From positions 1 to 49,363 of the forward strand of contig MNQS01000119.1 in NCBI GenBank assembly GCA_001915545.1: 49,363 bases of DNA, given 5' to 3'. The first letter of the stretch is position 1; each line of letters starts with the position of its first letter. This DNA is from Bacteroides sp. 43_108 (GTDB taxonomy: Bacteria; Bacteroidota; Bacteroidia; Bacteroidales; Bacteroidaceae). The notes beneath the pieces were generated by a model, which made no database searches, was not told where the DNA came from, and saw nothing but the letters and a program-made list of their open reading frames with translations. The position numbers and the translations under genes were made by a program. Shown here one piece after another: positions 30,742 to 38,807 of the stretch.

Positions 30742-30749
30742 TATCTTTG
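30742..30749 (+). promoter_or_regulatory. Putative -7 promoter element for the CNNM/HlyC gene
   Basis: TATCTTTG matches TAnnTTTG, 24 bases before the start at 30774. Confidence 0.6.
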
Positions 30750-30773
30750 TGCCTGTAAACTACAAACACACAC

Positions 30774-32081
30774 ATGAACGAAGTAATCGTTATCATTATT
30801 TTAATTTTAGTCAACGGCATTTTCTCAATGTCAGAGATTGCGGTGATATCTGCTCGAAAATCAAGTCTATCAACAGATGTAAAAAAGGGAAGCAAAGCAG
30901 CAGATACGGCTCTAAAATTGGCAAATCAACCTGAAAAATTTCTATCCACAGTACAAATCGGCATCACACTTATCGGAATTCTTACCGGTATATATTCTGG
31001 TGCTAAATTGGCAGACAGCTTTACAGAAATCCTCGTTGATTGGAATGTTCCCAAAACATACGCACCAGCTATTTCACAGACAACAATTGTAATTGTAGTA
31101 ACTTATCTTACAATTCTTTTCGGAGAACTTGTTCCTAAGAGATTAGGACTTAGTTCTGCAGAGCGCATAGCAAAAATCATAGCAAGACCTATGCAACTGT
31201 TGTCCATAATAGCGGCGCCATTTGTATGGATTCTGTCACACAGCACATCCTTTATATTCAATATGCTCGGTGTGAGCGATTCAGGAAATAAAATCACTGA
31301 AGAAGAAATCAAGTCAATCATTAAGGAAGGCACCGAAGAAGGCGAAGTTCAGGAAGTCGAACAGGACATCATGGAAAGGGCATTGTTGCTTGGCGACCTG
31401 AATGTTTATTCACTGATGACTTACCGCTCCGATATCACAGCTATTGATATAAATATGAGCAGTGAAGAAATCAGGGAAGTTGTCAAAAACAATCTCTACG
31501 AAATGTATCCTGTCATAGATAAGACTTTCGATGATGTCAAAGGTGTCATCAGTCTCAAAACATTGTTCTTGAACTTCGACAACAAGAAATTCTGCGTAAA
31601 GGACTATATCGAGACAGCCACATTCTTCCACGAAAACATGAGTGTTTACAGTGCACTCGAGCAGATGAAAGTAAAACGCATCAATCAGGCACTTGTGTGC
31701 GACGAGTTCGGAAGTTGTCAGGGCATCATAACCCTGCGCGACATTCTCGAAGGCCTCGTAGGCTCAATCGAGGATACTCAGGAAGAACCCGACATCATCA
31801 AGCGCTCTGATTCGGACAGCTGGCTGGTTGACGGCCGATGCCCATTCTACGATTTCCTCTGCTACTTCGAAAAAGAAGAGTATTACGACCCAGAAGAAAG
31901 CAACTACAGCACCATAAGTGGTCTCATACTCGACATACTCGACCGCATTCCTATGAGCGGAGAAAAGGTACAGTGGAAAGAGTTCAACATGGAAATTGTG
32001 GACATGGACGGTGCAAGAATCGATAAAGTGCTTGTAACAATCTCACACGACGAGAACAAAGAGGAAGAAGAAAAAAAATAA
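30774..32081 (+). CDS. CNNM/HlyC (CorC) family transporter
   Basis: A 435-residue protein. The N-terminal DUF21/CNNM domain has several hydrophobic segments (VIVIIILILVNGIFSMSEIA; TVQIGITLIGILTGIYSGA; TTIVIVVTYLTILFGELVPK) with the conserved small-residue and GELVPKRL motifs. Two CBS domains follow (about 200-325, DLNVYSLMTYRSDITAID and NQALVCDEFGSCQGIITLRDIL), then the CorC/HlyC C-terminal domain. The family exports or exchanges divalent cations such as magnesium; older annotations call it hemolysin. It ends at a terminator shared with the convergent gene. Confidence 0.92.
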   Translation: MNEVIVIIILILVNGIFSMSEIAVISARKSSLSTDVKKGSKAADTALKLANQPEKFLSTVQIGITLIGILTGIYSGAKLADSFTEILVDWNVPKTYAPAISQTTIVIVVTYLTILFGELVPKRLGLSSAERIAKIIARPMQLLSIIAAPFVWILSHSTSFIFNMLGVSDSGNKITEEEIKSIIKEGTEEGEVQEVEQDIMERALLLGDLNVYSLMTYRSDITAIDINMSSEEIREVVKNNLYEMYPVIDKTFDDVKGVISLKTLFLNFDNKKFCVKDYIETATFFHENMSVYSALEQMKVKRINQALVCDEFGSCQGIITLRDILEGLVGSIEDTQEEPDIIKRSDSDSWLVDGRCPFYDFLCYFEKEEYYDPEESNYSTISGLILDILDRIPMSGEKVQWKEFNMEIVDMDGARIDKVLVTISHDENKEEEEKK

Positions 32082-32112
32082 ACGACTTCTACAAAATTGC
32101 AGAATAGAATAA

Positions 32113-32166
32113 AAAATTCGCCACAGCCAGCGCATAATGATATGCTTGACTGTGGCGATTTTAATT
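32113..32166. terminator. Bidirectional terminator between convergent genes
   Basis: CGCCACAG (32119-32126) pairs with CTGTGGCG (32150-32157), extended by flanking A and T runs. The hairpin has TTTTAATTT on the right and a run of A on the left, so it can end transcription from both sides. Confidence 0.88.
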
Positions 32167-32189
32167 TATTATATGACAAGCCCTAAGGC

Positions 32190-32573
32190 TTAGTTCTTAT
32201 CAATTAAACCTCCGTTGGGACGTGATGTCAGGATGCTATCATGAAAATTAGATTTGAAAATTTTTTTTGCTTCTTCCTTGTTTGAAGCTCTCAATACTGA
32301 CGTCTTGCCACTGTTTGATGTCACATAATATTTTTTTCCGCCAATTTTCGGGAATATCAAGCCACCACCATTAGGACGTGACATCAAAATCCCCTTACCC
32401 GCATATTTTGACTTGTAGATAGTATATGCCTGTGCTTTGTCTTTTGCATGAATAACTGCAGTCATTCCATTATTAAGGGTTACATAATATTTGTATGCGC
32501 TTGCATTTTGAGGAAGCATACAAAGACATCCAGCAACAAAAGCTGAAAGAGCAACACTATTGATTTTCTTCAT
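32190..32573 (-). CDS. Small secreted protein of two tandem ~41-residue repeats, family unknown
   Basis: A 127-residue protein with a signal peptide (cleavage after NASA, residue 26). The mature part consists of two copies of one unit, residues 29-70 and 82-122. Both begin YYVT, continue N-x-G-x-T-x-V, have a K-x-x-A-x-x-I-[YF]-K-S helix, and end in SRPNGG; by eye about half the positions are identical. I do not recognise the family. The pattern (strand pair, helix, conserved SRPNGG loop) suggests a small folded module used twice, perhaps for binding. It has its own promoter element and is convergent to the CNNM gene. Confidence 0.75.
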   Translation of the reverse strand: MKKINSVALSAFVAGCLCMLPQNASAYKYYVTLNNGMTAVIHAKDKAQAYTIYKSKYAGKGILMSRPNGGGLIFPKIGGKKYYVTSNSGKTSVLRASNKEEAKKIFKSNFHDSILTSRPNGGLIDKN

Positions 32574-32718
32574 ATCATAAGATTTATTTTGTCAGCCGTC
32601 TCCCTTGTCGGCAATATTTTTTATGGATTGCAGGGAGAGGAAAACTGTATTATGCAGTATTGGCAATCCAGACAAGAAGGAGCATTGTGCTAAACCAATA
32701 ATGCCACATCTTTCACTA

Positions 32719-32726
32719 CAAAATTA
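32719..32726 (-). promoter_or_regulatory. Putative -7 promoter element for the small repeat protein
   Basis: TAATTTTG on the minus strand matches TAnnTTTG, 145 bases upstream of the start at 32573, leaving a long leader. Confidence 0.4.
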
Positions 32727-32931
32727 ATTACAAAACGCAACAATTGTACTCAGGCCTCAGAGTTTTAAAAATATTTAATAGAGAGGGGTTAAATTTACAC
32801 TTTCTCAAACTAATCCAGAGATAAAAATATATAAGTTTGAAATAGATATGCATACAACTTTTGCAGATACCGAACATTAGTATATCCGTCTAATCTGTTC
32901 CCGCAATTTCTATTCGCAATACTTGCAGAAA

Positions 32932-32972
32932 GTTAAAAACGGCGCACGGAACAATATTATTCCACACGCCGT
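32932..32972 (-). terminator. Terminator downstream of the hydrogenase gene
   Basis: ACGGCG (32939-32944) pairs with CGCCGT (32967-32972); after a 3x3 internal loop GGAA (32948-32951) pairs with TTCC (32960-32963). On the minus strand the hairpin is followed by GTTTTTAAC. It lies about 130 bases past the hydrogenase stop. Confidence 0.65.
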
Positions 32973-33101
32973 CTTAATAACTTAATTTTTCGTGCGCATC
33001 ATTTCTGAAACGAGCATTTATCTAAAACAGCAAAGAACATGAAAGAACTCTTTCTTCCCTACACTGTAATTCCATCCGTTTCAGAATGAAACATCAAACA
33101 T

Positions 33102-34547
33102 TTAGTCTTTGAAATTCTTCATTTCACTGTCAAACTTGCGCTTAGCAGACATTCCCTCATTGAAGTTGCAAGGACCACCGATACATCCGCCTTCACAACA
33201 CATGACCTCAATGAATTTTGTAGGACACTTGCCAGTCTTTGCGTAACCGCGGAGCTGAGCGATAGTTTTCTTATTCAGTCCTTCAATTACTGTTGCCTGA
33301 AGAGTATTGTCGCCGACAGCATTCTTCACAGCACCAAACACACCTCCGGTCTTGGCAAATCCCTGCGCATCGTGATGACCGCGCTCGCTTGGGATGAACG
33401 GTTCGCACTTCTCAATATCTATTTCATAGCCGTTGAGAACAGCCTCAAGCTCGCTGAAAGTCCACACGAAGTTCACGTCCGGATTGTCCCTACCCTCACT
33501 TCTCTTCGAAACGCACGGACCTATAAACACTTTGTAAGCATCAGGATGCTTTTCGCATGCGTGTTTTACAGTGTAATAAAGTGGAGAACCTGTTGTTGAA
33601 ACATACTTAGCAAGCTCAGGCACATGCTTCTTCACCAGCTGCACGTAAGCCGAACAGCAGCTTGTAGTCATGAACGGAGCGCCTTCTGCCATTCTCTCCT
33701 TGAATTCCTCTGCCTCATTTCTGATTGTCTCCTCTGCTCCGTAAGCCACTTCAATCACATCGCTGAAACCGAGCTTGCGGATGGCACCGTAAACCTTCTC
33801 AATCGGGTAATCGAACTGAGAAAGAATAGATGGAGCAACCATTGCCACAATCTTCTCTTTTCTGTCAAGAAGCTTTATTACGTCAAACACTCTCGATGAT
33901 TCGAATATAGCACCGAACGGACACGCCTTCATACACTTTCCGCAGTAAATGCACTTATCCGGATCGATATGCTCAACACCGTATTCATCCTTCGATATAG
34001 CCTTTACCGGACATGCTTCCTCGCATGGCACCGGCATATATATGATAGCATGGTAAGGGCACGCCTCGTGGCATCGACCGCAACTTATACAAACATCATG
34101 GTCAATGCTTGCCTTTCCGTGCTTGTCGTATGTGATGGCATTCTTCGGACACACAGCCGAGCAGGCACGCGCAACACATCCGCGACAAAGGTTTGAAACC
34201 TCATAGTTAACCTTGATACATGAAGAACAAGCCTCGTCCATCACGTTCATCAGGTTGACCTTCTCTTCCTCGACACCTCTGTTGATCATACGCTGTGCAT
34301 AGTCAGACAAACGGTCAAGTTCGTCTACCTCATCGCTCATGTCGAATCCCATCATTGCCATACATTTGTACTTTGTCACTGCTCTTTCCTTGTAGATGCA
34401 GCAACGTCCTCTTGTCGGCGATTTTCTCGGATTCAGTTCCAGCGGCAATCTGTCAATGTCCTTATACAGCCTGTTGTTCTTCCACATGTTCACCATGCGT
34501 GTCAGCAACTGGTAGCGGATGAACATAATGTTGTTTGTATTACCCAT
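33102..34547 (-). CDS. hydA: [FeFe] hydrogenase catalytic subunit, monomeric (group B-like)
   Basis: A 481-residue cytoplasmic enzyme, no signal peptide. The N-terminal third holds ferredoxin motifs: CRGCVARACSAVCP (121-133), CISCGRCHEACP (153-164) and CIYCGKCMKACP (199-210), plus CEEACP at 175. The H-cluster region follows: L1 TSCCSAY (Cys297 as proton-relay equivalent, Cys298 ligand), L2 GPCVSKRSE (Cys345) and L3 VMCCEGGCIGG (Cys451, Cys455). These differ from group A (TSCCPxW, MPCxxKxxE, ACPGGC) and fit the group B type described in gut Bacteroidales. It probably disposes of fermentation electrons from ferredoxin as hydrogen. No NADH- or formate-linked subunits adjoin. Confidence 0.92.
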   Translation of the reverse strand: MGNTNNIMFIRYQLLTRMVNMWKNNRLYKDIDRLPLELNPRKSPTRGRCCIYKERAVTKYKCMAMMGFDMSDEVDELDRLSDYAQRMINRGVEEEKVNLMNVMDEACSSCIKVNYEVSNLCRGCVARACSAVCPKNAITYDKHGKASIDHDVCISCGRCHEACPYHAIIYMPVPCEEACPVKAISKDEYGVEHIDPDKCIYCGKCMKACPFGAIFESSRVFDVIKLLDRKEKIVAMVAPSILSQFDYPIEKVYGAIRKLGFSDVIEVAYGAEETIRNEAEEFKERMAEGAPFMTTSCCSAYVQLVKKHVPELAKYVSTTGSPLYYTVKHACEKHPDAYKVFIGPCVSKRSEGRDNPDVNFVWTFSELEAVLNGYEIDIEKCEPFIPSERGHHDAQGFAKTGGVFGAVKNAVGDNTLQATVIEGLNKKTIAQLRGYAKTGKCPTKFIEVMCCEGGCIGGPCNFNEGMSAKRKFDSEMKNFKD

Positions 34548-34631
34548 GAATATTTATTATTAAGTAGAAAAATTTATATGAATTAGTAAACCAGTATCGA
34601 ATGTTTAATTAGAGTTAATTTCCTTATTCTG

Positions 34632-34639
34632 CAAATATA
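34632..34639 (-). promoter_or_regulatory. Putative -7 promoter element for hydA
   Basis: TATATTTG followed by CAG on the minus strand matches the consensus, in the 110-base gap between hydF and hydA and 85 bases before the hydA start, so hydA may be transcribed separately from the maturation genes. Confidence 0.5.
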
Positions 34640-34657
34640 TATCAAAAAAGTTTACAA

Positions 34658-35878
34658 TCAATCAGGAAACACTACCCTTTTCAGTATGTTGTTCATAAAA
34701 GCTATAGCAATTCCGTAATTTGTCATTGCCACGCCCTGTTCGCGCGCTTTTTCCACTCTCGAAAGCACCAGTCGGCGGTTGAACATGCACGCACCGCAGT
34801 GTATAATCAGGTCATACGGACTCAAGTCTTCCGGAAACTCATTTCCAGATGCGTGTTCAATATGCACGCCTTCGCCGGCGAAACGTTTCAGCAGTCGTGG
34901 CAGTTTCACACGCCCTATGTCTTCATTCTGCGGTGTGTGGGTACATGCCTCTGCAATAAGCACACGCGAACCCTCTTTCAGCTGCGCCAGCTTCTGAGCA
35001 CCCTCCACAAATATGCCTATATCGCCCTTCACTCTGGCAAACAGCACCGAAAATGAAGTCAGCATAGATTCCTTCGGACATATCTCTTCCACCTGTTTGA
35101 ATACCTGCGAGTCGGTAATGACCAGTCGCGGAGCATCCTTCAGCCGTTCCAGAGTCTCTGCAAAATTGGCCTCCGTACAGCACACGGCAGTGCATCCCTT
35201 GTCGAGCAGGTTTCTCAAAGTCTGCACCTGAGGAAGAATCAACCGTCCGCGCGGAGCTTGCGAGTCCTGCGGCATCACCAGAACCACTGTATCACCGGCC
35301 CCCACCAGATTGCCCGTTATGTCGACAATCTCAGCCTTGTCCTTCAGCTTCTCCGCGACAAGTTTCTTAAGAGCATCTATGCCGGTTCTGCTCTCCGAGG
35401 AAACTTCCAAAACACTGCCACCAGCGCATGTTCCCAGCACATCAGCAATGCGCTTGCGATTCTCCTCTGTTCCGGCCATGTCAGCCTTGTTTATTACAAC
35501 AACTGTCGGCACCTGCTTTTTCTTCATGGCCTCCAGCCAAGCCACCTCTTCGTCCAAGTCCGATGCATCATCTGCTGCAACTACCATCAAGGCCATATCT
35601 GCAGCATCCACAGTCTTCTGCGTAGCCTTGACCCTCAGTTCGCCTATTGTCTCAGCCTTATCGTCAAATCCGGCAGTGTCAACCAGCACGCAAGCTCCAA
35701 GTCCCGGCATCTCTATATTTCGGTATACCGCATCAGCCGTAGTACCCGGAACGTCGGACACAATCGACGCCTCGTATCCGCATATACCATTAAGCAAAGA
35801 CGATTTTCCACTGTTCCTCTTGCCGTACAGCCCTATGTGCAGTCTCAGCGAGCGCGGTGTCGAGTCCTTTTTCTCCAT
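34658..35878 (-). CDS. hydF: [FeFe] hydrogenase H-cluster maturation GTPase HydF
   Basis: A 406-residue scaffold GTPase on which the 2Fe subcluster is assembled before transfer to HydA. The ATG at 35878 is used; a TTG two codons earlier is possible. The GTPase domain shows G1 GKRNSGKSS, G3 DTAGFDD and G4 VINKADM. The C-terminal cluster-binding region has the HydF cysteine/histidine set: EACTHTP and later IIHCGACMFNRR, where His and the HCGAC cysteines bind the 4Fe-4S cluster. It starts 16 bases after hydG. Confidence 0.96.
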   Translation of the reverse strand: MEKKDSTPRSLRLHIGLYGKRNSGKSSLLNGICGYEASIVSDVPGTTADAVYRNIEMPGLGACVLVDTAGFDDKAETIGELRVKATQKTVDAADMALMVVAADDASDLDEEVAWLEAMKKKQVPTVVVINKADMAGTEENRKRIADVLGTCAGGSVLEVSSESRTGIDALKKLVAEKLKDKAEIVDITGNLVGAGDTVVLVMPQDSQAPRGRLILPQVQTLRNLLDKGCTAVCCTEANFAETLERLKDAPRLVITDSQVFKQVEEICPKESMLTSFSVLFARVKGDIGIFVEGAQKLAQLKEGSRVLIAEACTHTPQNEDIGRVKLPRLLKRFAGEGVHIEHASGNEFPEDLSPYDLIIHCGACMFNRRLVLSRVEKAREQGVAMTNYGIAIAFMNNILKRVVFPD

Positions 35879-35894
35879 ACGCAAACATCAGGGG

Positions 35895-37316
35895 TTAGAA
35901 TCTGAAATCCCTCTTGCCGTGGTCAATTTCAGCAAGAAAATCAATGGCTCTCTGTCTTATCTTCTCATTCGGAACCTTCTGAATCTCGCGTGCGATGACA
36001 GGCAGTCCCACTTCGCGGGTCTTCTCCGACGCATAGTCTGTCAAGTACTCCTTCAGCGTCATTATGGCGTTCGGAGTACAGCAGTTTGCAATCTGTCCGT
36101 TCTTTACGAGTTTCATGAATCTGTCGCCCGTACGTCCTTCTCTGTAGCAGGCTGTACAGAAACTAGGAATGTAACCCAGTTCAAGAAGCCAACGCACAAT
36201 CTCGTCGAGGCTTCGTCTGTCGGTCACGTCAAACTGAGCCGAGTTGTCTTCTTCCTTCTCTTCTTCCACATATCCGCCCACGCTCGTTCTCGAACCGCCG
36301 CTTATCTGCGAAACGCCCAGTTCGAGTGCCCTCTCGCGATTCTTCTTGCTCTCACGCGTAGAGATAATCATACCCGTGTACGGCACGGCAATACGTATCA
36401 CAGCCACCATCTTGTGGAATATCTCGTCAGGCACACAGTTCTCGAAGTCTGCCACATCGATATCGTCCGCAGCACAAAGTCGTGGTACACTGATGGTGTG
36501 AGGTCCTACGCCGAAACGCTCTTCAAGGTGCTCAGCATGCATTATCAGTCCTGCGAAGTCGTATTTGTATGTTTCCAATCCGAACAGCACACCTATGCCC
36601 ACATCGTCAATTCCGGCCTCCATGGCCCTGTCCATAGCCTCCGTGTGGTATTCGTAGTTGCTCTTCGGACCTGTCGGGTGCAGTTTTTCATAGTCAGCCT
36701 TGTTGTATGTCTCCTGAAACAGGATGTACGTACCGATTCCAGCATCTTTCAGACGGCGGTAGTTCTCCACCGTTGTCGCAGCTATGTTCACGTTCACACG
36801 TCTAATAGCCCCGTTCTTATGATGAATGCTGTAGATGGTGTTTATGCTCTCCAGCACGTATTCCAACGAGTTCATCGTAGGGTGCTCGCCAAGTTCGATA
36901 GCCAGACGTTTGTGTCCCATGTCCTGAAGTGCAATCACCTCGGCCTTTATCTCTTCCTGCGTCAGTTTCTTTCTTCTTATATCCTTGTTCTTTGCGTGGT
37001 AAGGACAGTATATACATCCGTTCACGCAGTAGTTCGACAAATACAGTGGAGCGAACAGCACGATTCTGTTTCCGTACAGTTCGTTCTTGATTTCCCTTGC
37101 CAGCTCGAAAGTCTTCTCGTTTATCTCAGCATCCGTACATTCCAGCAGAGTCAGCGCCTCTCTGTGCGAAATGCCCTTCTTGTTCCTGGCCTTTGCGAGT
37201 ATTTCCTCAAGCAGTGCCTTGTTGTCCTTGTTCTTCTCGGCAAAAGCCACAGTCTCGAGTATTTCCTCATGATTGATGAATTCTCCGGCAACAGCCGAAC
37301 CCATATCGTATTTCAT
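35895..37316 (-). CDS. hydG: [FeFe] hydrogenase maturation radical SAM enzyme HydG
   Basis: A 473-residue tyrosine lyase that makes the CO and cyanide ligands (as an iron complex) of the H-cluster. The radical-SAM cluster motif is CVNGCIYC (CX3CX2C) in LSNYCVNGCIYCPYH. The C-terminal second cluster of HydG, absent in ThiH, is present as CTACYREGRTGDRFM with a third cysteine 22 residues later at ANCC. This separates it from thiamine ThiH. Length is as expected. Confidence 0.97.
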   Translation of the reverse strand: MKYDMGSAVAGEFINHEEILETVAFAEKNKDNKALLEEILAKARNKKGISHREALTLLECTDAEINEKTFELAREIKNELYGNRIVLFAPLYLSNYCVNGCIYCPYHAKNKDIRRKKLTQEEIKAEVIALQDMGHKRLAIELGEHPTMNSLEYVLESINTIYSIHHKNGAIRRVNVNIAATTVENYRRLKDAGIGTYILFQETYNKADYEKLHPTGPKSNYEYHTEAMDRAMEAGIDDVGIGVLFGLETYKYDFAGLIMHAEHLEERFGVGPHTISVPRLCAADDIDVADFENCVPDEIFHKMVAVIRIAVPYTGMIISTRESKKNRERALELGVSQISGGSRTSVGGYVEEEKEEDNSAQFDVTDRRSLDEIVRWLLELGYIPSFCTACYREGRTGDRFMKLVKNGQIANCCTPNAIMTLKEYLTDYASEKTREVGLPVIAREIQKVPNEKIRQRAIDFLAEIDHGKRDFRF

Positions 37317-37384
37317 ATCGTCGTTTTTTGATATAGCTTAAACATAAAAATCAAATACAAATTCTCCCGCAAACAGCAGTCTTC

Positions 37385-38455
37385 TCAGCGCGGATCCAGA
37401 CAATCGCCACGCCCCCAGTCCACCGTGTAGCCTATCGCGGCAAGCCTCTCCTTGAGCTCCTCCAGCCCTTCGATGCTCTCCAGTCCGGTATTGGCCTTGT
37501 TGTCGTAGATGGAGTATTTTGCCCTCTGCTCCTTCGGCGAAATGTTCGGCATCAGCACGTTTGCACCGGCCATAATGCCCTTCTCACGTCCCTTCGCATC
37601 AAGCGTTGCCAAAGCCGTTGTAGCAGGTATGTTTGCCCTTGGGAACATTATTCTCACCACCGAGATAAGCGAAAGCGTTCTCTCCACCGAACCCTTCGGC
37701 TCATGCTCGAAAGGAGTGCCGTGTGCAGGAATGAAAGGTCCTATGCCGACCATCTCCGGACGGAGTTCCTGCAGAAACATCAGGTCGTCGGCCAGCGTGG
37801 CAGGCGTCTGTCCCGGTGAACCAATCATCATGCCTGCACCTGTTTGGAATCCCAGACGCTTCAGCGTGTGCAGGCAAGCTACACGGGCATCTCTCGACAT
37901 CGTCTGCGGATGCAGCCTTGCATAGTGGTCGGCGTTGTATGTCTCGTGTCTAAGCAGATATCTGTCCGCACCGGCATCCTTGAACCTGCGGTACGAAACC
38001 TTGTCTCTCTCGCCCAGCGAAAGGGTCACAGCCACACCGGCAAACCGCTTCTTAATCTCGCGGACCACATCGGCCACCCACTCATCCGTCAGCGCCAGAT
38101 CCTCACCGCCCTGCAGCACAAAAGTGCGCAGTCCCAGCTCATATCCCGCCTCGCATCGCTCCAAAATCTCCTCGCGGGAAAGTCTGTATCTCTGTGCATC
38201 CTTGTTCGATGCCCTCAATCCGCAGTACAGACAGTCGTTCTTGCAAAAGCTCGAAATCTCAATCAGCCCGCGCAGAAACACCCTGCGTCCGAACGTCCGG
38301 CGGGCAATATCTCCAGCCATGTCCGATGCAACGGCGTTCAGCACCGACGGCTCTGCCGACATCAGACAAGCAAATTCCTCACGGTACAGTTTGACACCGC
38401 TGTCCAGTTTCTCAAGCAGCGACCTCAAACGACTTTCCTCACCATTAAAAAACAT
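37385..38455 (-). CDS. hydE: [FeFe] hydrogenase maturation radical SAM enzyme HydE
   Basis: A 356-residue radical SAM enzyme acting after HydG on the iron-cysteine synthon to build the 2Fe unit. The cluster motif is CKNDCLYC (CX3CX2C) in EISSFCKNDCLYCGLR; LQGGEDLALTDEW, MMIGSPGQT and GPFIPAHGTPF are typical of HydE. It is the first gene of the maturation set, preceded by a promoter element. Its codon use (many CGC/CGG/CGT arginines and GC-ending codons) looks richer in GC than most of the window. Confidence 0.95.
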   Translation of the reverse strand: MFFNGEESRLRSLLEKLDSGVKLYREEFACLMSAEPSVLNAVASDMAGDIARRTFGRRVFLRGLIEISSFCKNDCLYCGLRASNKDAQRYRLSREEILERCEAGYELGLRTFVLQGGEDLALTDEWVADVVREIKKRFAGVAVTLSLGERDKVSYRRFKDAGADRYLLRHETYNADHYARLHPQTMSRDARVACLHTLKRLGFQTGAGMMIGSPGQTPATLADDLMFLQELRPEMVGIGPFIPAHGTPFEHEPKGSVERTLSLISVVRIMFPRANIPATTALATLDAKGREKGIMAGANVLMPNISPKEQRAKYSIYDNKANTGLESIEGLEELKERLAAIGYTVDWGRGDCLDPR

Positions 38456-38485
38456 TCTGCAATCACATTAAATTTATATCAGCTG

Positions 38486-38493
38486 CAAATATA
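38486..38493 (-). promoter_or_regulatory. Putative -7 promoter element for the hydE-hydG-hydF genes
   Basis: TATATTTG followed by CAG on the minus strand matches TAnnTTTG, 30 bases upstream of the hydE start. The same eight bases plus CAG recur before hydA. Confidence 0.55.
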
Positions 38494-38593
38494 GCTCATT
38501 TCATAATTATTTTGTTCCTGCAAAACGCCAGGAACTGCCCATAAACCAGTAAAATCACCAAGAAAAATGCATCTGGACGCAAAATAGTATTCC

Positions 38594-38673
38594 TGCGAGC
38601 GCTCACGACATCAATTGCGGGCGCTCGGAAAATTATCCGCACGCGCCCGCAACTTTTTCCTTGAGCCCTCGCA
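38594..38673. repeat. Nested GC-rich palindromic repeats
   Basis: Outer arms TGCGAGCGCTCA (38594-38605) and TGAGCCCTCGCA (38662-38673) are complementary at 11 of 12 positions. Inner arms TTGCGGGCGC (38615-38624) and GCGCCCGCAA (38643-38652) are perfect. A third small pair, CGGA and TCCG, lies within the loop. The GC-rich block stands out in an AT-rich 352-base gap between hydE and the MATE gene, both on the minus strand. It could be a REP-like dispersed element or a structured terminator of the MATE transcript; it lacks a good U tract on the minus strand. Confidence 0.7.
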
Positions 38674-38807
38674 ATAGTCATTTGTCTTAACAATCGTGAG
38701 TTCTGCACTGCGAACAGATGAAAAAGATTGTTCGGACAAATGGAACAAATTCTATTGACAAGTTAGAAATACAGATTAATGCGATGTTTCGGACAGTCTT
38801 CGCATTC

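Larger units (their letters stand above)
32574..33101. other. Intergenic, 528 bases, promoter and terminator only
   Basis: Holds the minus-strand promoter element of the small secreted protein and the minus-strand terminator of the hydrogenase gene. The rest is AT-rich with no coding frame or RNA gene recognised. Confidence 0.6.

Noticed and set aside
32119..32157. Small RNA at the hairpin between the CNNM and repeat-protein genes
   Set aside because: The structure, flanking T and A runs and convergent gene ends are fully explained by a bidirectional terminator.
35895..37316. Thiamine ThiH instead of HydG
   Set aside because: The C-terminal CTACYREG cysteine motif, absent from ThiH, and the hydE/hydF neighbours identify HydG.
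35310..37331. 673-codon open frame on the plus strand
   Set aside because: It is antisense to hydF and hydG, whose motifs are unmistakable. The predicted protein is low-complexity and rich in Ser, Val and His with no domain; it is a shadow of GC-rich codons.
37844..38494. Plus-strand frames of 216 and 178 codons opposite hydE
   Set aside because: Shadows of hydE, which has the radical SAM motif and correct length on the minus strand.
38594..38673. CRISPR array
   Set aside because: The units are inverted, imperfect and irregularly spaced, with no cas genes; they form nested palindromes.
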